A stretch of DNA of 64,000 nt, from contig NC_005956.1 of the NCBI RefSeq assembly GCF_000046705.1, positions 310,001 to 374,000 on the forward strand, given 5' to 3'. The notes below the pieces were generated by a model. It was not told the DNA's origin. It saw nothing but the letters and a program-made list of their open reading frames with translations, and did no database searches. Source of the DNA: Bartonella henselae str. Houston-1. Lineage in GTDB: Bacteria > Pseudomonadota > Alphaproteobacteria > Rhizobiales > Rhizobiaceae. Shown piece after piece: positions 60,808 through 64,000 of this stretch. Position numbers and translations under genes: made by a program. Position 1 is the first letter of the stretch, and every line of letters starts with the position of its first letter.

Positions 60808-61178
60808 ATGCTTACATCATTTGGCAAAACTTTACGCAAGCTTCGCATTGATCACTCAGAACGCCTCTTAGATATGGCTGATAAACCAGGCGTATCTGTA
60901 GCCTTTTTATCTTCTGTAGAAATTGGCAAGAAATCCGTTCCAGTAGGAATGGAAGAAAAGATCATAGAGTTTTATAGCTTAGATAAAGCTATGGCCTCTC
61001 TCTTAAAAAAAGAAGCTGATGCCTGTGTCGAAAGAACTTCACAATCAAATCTTCTGATTCATTTAGTCGTGAAATTGTTGGCATGTTTTTTAGAAATTTG
61101 AAATGTTTGTCACAACAGGATTTAGCAGCATTCAAAAAATTATTAGAAAAAGTTGGCAAAAAAGAAGGTACTCTATAG
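60808..61178 (+). pseudogene. XRE-type phage regulator, frameshifted
   Basis: The first 80 or so residues are an HTH_3 fold: FGKTLRKLRIDHSERLLDMA and GVSVAFLSSVEIGKKSVP. At about 61048 the frame breaks. The alternative frame gives SSDSFSREIVGMFFRNLKCL then SQQDLAAFKKLLEKVGKKEG and a TAG at 61176-61178, which fits the C-terminal helix of this regulator family. So one indel truncates the protein to 97 codons; the DNA-binding domain is intact and might still be made. Confidence 0.7.
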
Positions 61179-61411
61179 AGCTGTATTCGAAAATCCTATT
61201 CCATCACTTTTATTTATGCATTCCGCATGTTTTAAAAAGATATATAAAAACAAATGCTCAATAAAAGAAGTGGTGCCCAGACGCGGCAGACAGGGCTTTA
61301 GCAACAAGAATCAAGTTGTATCAAGTGTGCAAGAGCATATTGATGTCTATAATTTTTTATGTTCCAATAAAAAAATTAAGAATTAAAGAAAAAATCTCAA
61401 ATCAAAAAATT

Positions 61412-61469
61412 AAGGTGGTCCAAAAGGTGGACCCAAAAAGGTGGACGAGCAATGTGTGAAAAGGTGGAC
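61412..61469 (+). repeat. Four short direct repeats AAGGTGGAC ahead of the integrase
   Basis: AAGGTGGTC at 61412-61420 and AAGGTGGAC at 61424-61432, 61438-61446 and 61461-61469. They end about 15 bases before the integrase start codon. Arm-type binding sites for the integrase or an excisionase are one possibility; an operator is another. Confidence 0.55.
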
Positions 61470-61484
61470 GAGAAGGGAAATTAA

Positions 61485-62642
61485 GTGAGGGGGATTCATC
61501 GATTATCAGCATTACTTGTCAAGTCTGCTTCTCAGGGTAAATATTGTGATGGGGCAGGGCTGTGGTTGAATGTTCGAAAAGACAATACGCGCTCTTGGTT
61601 CTTTCGTTATACATACCATAACAAACGCCGTGAAATGGGGCTCGGTCCAGTCGCACAACTTTCTCTAAAAGAAGCGCGCGAACTTGCCAAGCATTATAGT
61701 GCTATTCTCAGAGAAGGCAATGACCCTATTGTCTTTCGAGAACAAACCGTCTTAAAACAGCAAAGCAACATATTCAGTGAGATTGCAACAGCGGCTTTTG
61801 AAAGTAAAAAAGCCGAATTAAAAAATGAAGGCAAAAATGGGCGTTGGTTTTCTCCGCTGGAATTGCATGTTATTCCACACATAGGCAGCCTCTCTATAGA
61901 AAAATTAACAGCCAATATCATTCGCAATGTTCTTGCTCCTCTTTGGCATGAAAAAGCAGACACAGCACGAAAAGCGTTAAACCGTATTAACATTTGTTTG
62001 AAATATGCTGCGGCTCTTGGTTTGGACGTTGATTTACAAGCTTGTATGAAAGCACGCGCCCTTTTAGGAAAACCCCGTGCTACATCAACAAATATTCCTG
62101 CTATGCCATGGCAAGAGGTTCCGGCATTTTATCAAAGCTTGGATGATAAGATTCTTTCAAATTTAGCACTGAAGCTCTTGATTTTGACTGGAGTACGGTC
62201 GTATCCATTGCGCTATTTGCGCCTCGAACAAATTGATAAAGATATATGGACGATACCCAAAGAAAATATGAAGGGTATTGTAGGGAAAGTTTCAGATTTT
62301 CGCGTGCCATTAAGTCATGAAGCTTTGAAAATGATTGAGAAATCCCTCCCCTTTGAAAAGAATGGTTTTTTATTTGCTGGGAGTTCTGGAAAGCCTATAT
62401 CTGATGTAACACTTTCTAAATTCATGAAAGACAAAGGTTTTGATTATAGACCCCATGGTTTCAGATCTAGTCTTCGTGACTGGATAGCAGAAACAACGTC
62501 AACACCCTTTGAGATTGCTGAAACTGTTCTTGCGCATTCAGTTGGGAGTTCAGTGACAAAAGCTTATATGCGGACAGATTTTTTAGAACAACGACATACC
62601 CTTATGGAACAGTGGGCTGCATTTATAACAGGAGCGACTTGA
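61485..62642 (+). CDS. P4-type tyrosine-recombinase integrase
   Basis: 385 residues with a GTG start. The N-terminal arm-binding domain of the DUF4102 type is seen (DGAGLWLNVRKDNTRSWFFR, EMGLGPVAQLSLKEARELA). The central core-binding region spans about 100-190. The catalytic domain has the box I Arg in LTGVRSYPLRYL, the Lys in ENMKGIVGK, H-x-x-R in RPHGFRSSLRDW, the second His in VLAHSVG and the nucleophile Tyr in AYMRTDF. All five catalytic positions are there, so it may be active. It inserts the element into a chromosomal site, often a tRNA, but none adjoins it here. Confidence 0.92.
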   Translation: MRGIHRLSALLVKSASQGKYCDGAGLWLNVRKDNTRSWFFRYTYHNKRREMGLGPVAQLSLKEARELAKHYSAILREGNDPIVFREQTVLKQQSNIFSEIATAAFESKKAELKNEGKNGRWFSPLELHVIPHIGSLSIEKLTANIIRNVLAPLWHEKADTARKALNRINICLKYAAALGLDVDLQACMKARALLGKPRATSTNIPAMPWQEVPAFYQSLDDKILSNLALKLLILTGVRSYPLRYLRLEQIDKDIWTIPKENMKGIVGKVSDFRVPLSHEALKMIEKSLPFEKNGFLFAGSSGKPISDVTLSKFMKDKGFDYRPHGFRSSLRDWIAETTSTPFEIAETVLAHSVGSSVTKAYMRTDFLEQRHTLMEQWAAFITGAT

Positions 62643-62786
62643 CAGGCTTATAACAATGTGTCTATTGTCGAATCAGGTGCCTAAGAAACATCTTGAATCG
62701 ATAGCGGATAGATTACCGAAACAATCTTTTCTCCGCGCCTTAAAGACTTTGACTCGTTGTATGCGTGTAGCATATAAAGGTTTTGT

Positions 62787-62880
62787 CGGGTGTAGCTATG
62801 CCATACAATACCCTTATGGGGAAAGCATAGCGACGGACTATCGACCGTGTTTCTTAGCGCCCGGCATTCCTCTGGAATGT
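62787..62880 (+). ncRNA. Putative C4-type antisense RNA controlling the antirepressor
   Basis: A cloverleaf-like fold is visible: outer stem CGGGTG (62787-62792) with CGCCCG (62858-62863), hairpin GCTATGC/GCATAGC (62795-62801 with 62825-62831), and hairpin ACGG/CCGT (62833-62836 with 62845-62848) whose loop holds CTATCGA. A 3' hairpin GCATTCC/GGAATGT follows at 62864-62880. Two segments, CTATCGA (62838-62844) and GTTTCTTA (62849-62856), are complementary in matching order to TCGATAG (62898-62904) and TAAGAAAC (62884-62891) at the antirepressor ribosome-binding site. This is how phage P1 c4 RNA works. Confidence 0.7.
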
Positions 62881-62913
62881 CAATAAGAAACCTCTAATCG
62901 ATAGGAGTTCGTT

Positions 62914-63504
62914 ATGAACACTCTTATAAAAATTACGGAACAAACAATTGATCAGGAAGCTGTTCAGACAGTAAATGCACGTGAGTTGCATACATTTTTG
63001 GAAGTTAAATCTAATTTTAGAGATTGGATAAAAAATCGCATTGAGGACTACGGATTCTTAGAAAATAAGGACTTTATAAGTTTCGCTAAAATTTTAGCGA
63101 AACCTAATGCCCCTCAAGAAAATCAAGACTTTATGAGTTTTACTCAAAAAAGAGTAAAACCTAAAAGCGGTCGTCCAAGTATCGAATATCATCTTACTCT
63201 AGACATGGCAAAAGAGCTTTCAATGGTTGAACGCAATGAGAAAGGCAGGCAAGCTCGTCGTTACTTTATTGAGTGTGAGAAAAAGTTAAAAAGTCAATCT
63301 GTTGAGTATGATGTTGATAGACGCTTTGATTTGCCAAGCCATTGGGAGGGTATGAATGCTGGTGAAAAAGCTTTATATCTTTTAGGTCCTATCCATGTTC
63401 GTCTTATTGATGCTTTTAGAGTGGATGAAGAGAATAGAAAATATAAAGCTCTTATTAAAGAAGCTAAGCAGGTTTTAGCAACATCTGTTACGAAAGCTGC
63501 TTAG
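62914..63504 (+). CDS. Phage antirepressor (AntA/AntB domain)
   Basis: 196 residues. The AntA/AntB domain spans about 17-120: VNARELHTFLEVKSNFRDWI, then YGFLENKDF, and the diagnostic YHLTLDMAKELSMVERNEKG then RQARRYFIECEKK. The block ENKDFISF (50-57) is repeated as ENQDFMSF (69-76), an insertion relative to the usual single copy. The C-terminal part is helical and charged. Antirepressors bind and disarm the phage repressor, here perhaps an XRE-type protein. The ribosome-binding site AGGAG is covered by the complement of the upstream C4-like RNA. Confidence 0.88.
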   Translation: MNTLIKITEQTIDQEAVQTVNARELHTFLEVKSNFRDWIKNRIEDYGFLENKDFISFAKILAKPNAPQENQDFMSFTQKRVKPKSGRPSIEYHLTLDMAKELSMVERNEKGRQARRYFIECEKKLKSQSVEYDVDRRFDLPSHWEGMNAGEKALYLLGPIHVRLIDAFRVDEENRKYKALIKEAKQVLATSVTKAA

Positions 63505-63522
63505 TTTTAAAAGCGATTTCAT

Positions 63523-63545
63523 CTCCCCGTTTCAAAAGCGGGGAG
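63523..63545 (+). other. Hairpin between the antirepressor and the toxin-antitoxin genes
   Basis: CTCCCCG pairs perfectly with CGGGGAG across 9 bases. No T-tract follows, so it is not a standard terminator, but it may slow or stop transcription from the antirepressor gene or protect its mRNA end. Confidence 0.45.
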
Positions 63546-63565
63546 GGGATTATTGGATAAATCGC

Positions 63566-63601
63566 TTGACATAATCTTTAGATGTAGTACATTGTAGTAC
63601 A
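63566..63601 (+). promoter_or_regulatory. Promoter and direct-repeat operator of the toxin-antitoxin pair
   Basis: TTGACA (63566-63571), a 16-base spacer, then TACATT (63588-63593). TGTAGTACA occurs twice, at 63583-63591 and 63593-63601, across the -10. The location fits autoregulation by the antitoxin or antitoxin-toxin complex. Confidence 0.6.
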
Positions 63602-63623
63602 AACAGATAGGAGGTTTAAGCGA

Positions 63624-63899
63624 ATGGGTAAAATTCAAGCACGCATACCTGATGAAGTTCAGGAAGTTGCAAGCGCAGTAATCAAATCCACGGGCTTAAC
63701 TGTATCAGATGCGGTACGTATGTTTATGACCCGCATTGCTAGAGATAGAGCATTACCGCTTGATCTATTTCAACCCAATCTGGAAACATTACAGGCTATC
63801 GAGGATGCTGAAATGGGACGTGTCGAACGTACGTCATTAGATGGTTTGCGAGCCATGATTCGTGATGATAAAGCCGAAGTATGTAAGTCTGCAAAGTGA
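63624..63899 (+). CDS. RelB/DinJ-family antitoxin
   Basis: 91 residues. The N-terminal ribbon-helix-helix reads KIQARIPDEVQEVASAVIKS then GLTVSDAVRMFMTRIARDRA, typical of RelB/DinJ proteins; the C-terminal part would wrap the toxin. AGGAGG lies upstream of the ATG. The following gene is a YafQ/RelE-type toxin starting 12 bp after its stop, giving a type II toxin-antitoxin operon. It blocks the toxin and represses the promoter at 63566-63601 (family knowledge). Confidence 0.88.
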   Translation: MGKIQARIPDEVQEVASAVIKSTGLTVSDAVRMFMTRIARDRALPLDLFQPNLETLQAIEDAEMGRVERTSLDGLRAMIRDDKAEVCKSAK

Positions 63900-63911
63900 C
63901 TTTGGTTAGCT

Positions 63912-64000
63912 ATGCGGGAAATTGTTTATACTAAATCTTTTCGGTGTGATCTGAAACGTGAAAGTAAAGGGCGATATGCTGATACATTAGAGACAGAAGA
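63912..64000 (+). CDS. YafQ/RelE-family toxin, cut by the window end
   Basis: The first 29 codons only (MREIVYTKSFRCDLKRESKG then RYADTLETE). The opening matches YafQ-type mRNA interferases (I-x-Y-T-K-x-F-x-x-D-L-K-R). The catalytic His residues are beyond the window, so activity cannot be judged. It pairs with the antitoxin gene just upstream. Confidence 0.75.
   Translation, partial: MREIVYTKSFRCDLKRESKGRYADTLETE

Larger units (their letters stand above)
57890..63504 (+). mobile_element. Degraded prophage (tail-fibre, lysis, regulator, integrase and antirepressor modules)
   Basis: Phage-type genes in one orientation: hexapeptide-repeat protein and glycine-rich tail-fibre fragments, endolysin with spanins, XRE regulator, P4-type integrase and antirepressor with its putative antisense RNA. 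No capsid, portal, terminase or replication genes are seen and several genes are frameshifted, so it cannot form particles by itself. The borders are guesses; no att repeat was found within the window, and the element may continue past the right edge. Confidence 0.7.

Noticed and set aside
61153..61386. Frame of 77 codons between the XRE gene and the integrase
   Set aside because: It begins with TTG inside the regulator's displaced C-terminus; no domain and no separate ribosome-binding site. A decayed gene cannot be excluded.
61412..61469. CRISPR array
   Set aside because: The repeats are only 9 bases with spacers of a few bases; no CRISPR-like repeat was seen anywhere in the window.
62656..62886. 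Frame of 76 codons before the antirepressor
   Set aside because: It coincides with the structured C4-like RNA, and its sequence is better explained by RNA folding than by protein. An icd-like leader ORF remains possible.

Overview
The window looks like a chromosome segment of a Bartonella species (Alphaproteobacteria, Hyphomicrobiales). The DNA is AT-rich and gene-sparse, with long decayed intergenic stretches. Rhizobiales-type genes are arranged in the usual order (yejBEF, pstSCAB-phoU, pmbA/tldE-cysQ-like-DUF4170-waaA-lpxK, bioMNY, two-domain dcd). Most telling is a cluster of hemin-binding-protein (Hbp/Pap31 family) outer-membrane genes, which is characteristic of Bartonella. The species was not determined.

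Layout: 1-3.4 kb holds a decayed ORF, a small secreted protein, then pheA and kdsB. 3.4-9 kb holds a membrane-anchored cytochrome c, the yejBEF peptide importer without its binding protein, and moeB; the yejF/moeB junction carries an old tandem duplication of about 254 bp. 9-15.6 kb holds gshB and the phosphate operon pstSCAB-phoU. 15.6-17 kb is decayed and includes an integrase remnant. 17-22.3 kb holds a cell-wall hydrolase lipoprotein, an M29 aminopeptidase, mutM, an M20 peptidase and a ribonuclease D-type exonuclease. 22.3-28 kb is the hbp array: three intact genes, at least three decayed copies and one chimeric gene, each built from a repeated unit of upstream box, gene and GC-rich terminator. 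28-34.6 kb holds ileS, a lipoprotein, tadA, rluB and rsmD. 34.6-37.4 kb is decayed. 37.4-46.6 kb holds pmbA/tldE, a cysQ-like phosphatase, DUF4170, a dead DUF374 acyltransferase, waaA, lpxK, DUF2093, mutL and dcd. 47.4-55 kb holds lldD, tRNA-Thr(CGT), a truncated slyX, a small membrane protein, an amino-acid permease and the biotin importer bioMNY.

55.7-64 kb is a degraded prophage. It contains fragments of tail-fibre and hexapeptide-repeat proteins and a lysis cassette: a broken GH24 endolysin with a C-terminal membrane segment, nested Rz/Rz1-like spanins and a small membrane protein. It also holds a frameshifted XRE regulator, a P4-type integrase, and an AntA/AntB antirepressor. Upstream of the antirepressor lies what reads as a C4-type antisense RNA: two short segments of a cloverleaf-like RNA are complementary to the antirepressor ribosome-binding region. 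A RelB/DinJ-YafQ-type toxin-antitoxin pair follows, with the toxin cut by the window end.

Together the genes cover phosphate and biotin uptake, peptide import, Kdo/lipid A synthesis, DNA repair, translation and heme acquisition at the cell surface. The accessory interest lies in the hbp array and in the prophage immunity and lysis modules. All assignments are from reading the sequence; no database search was run.
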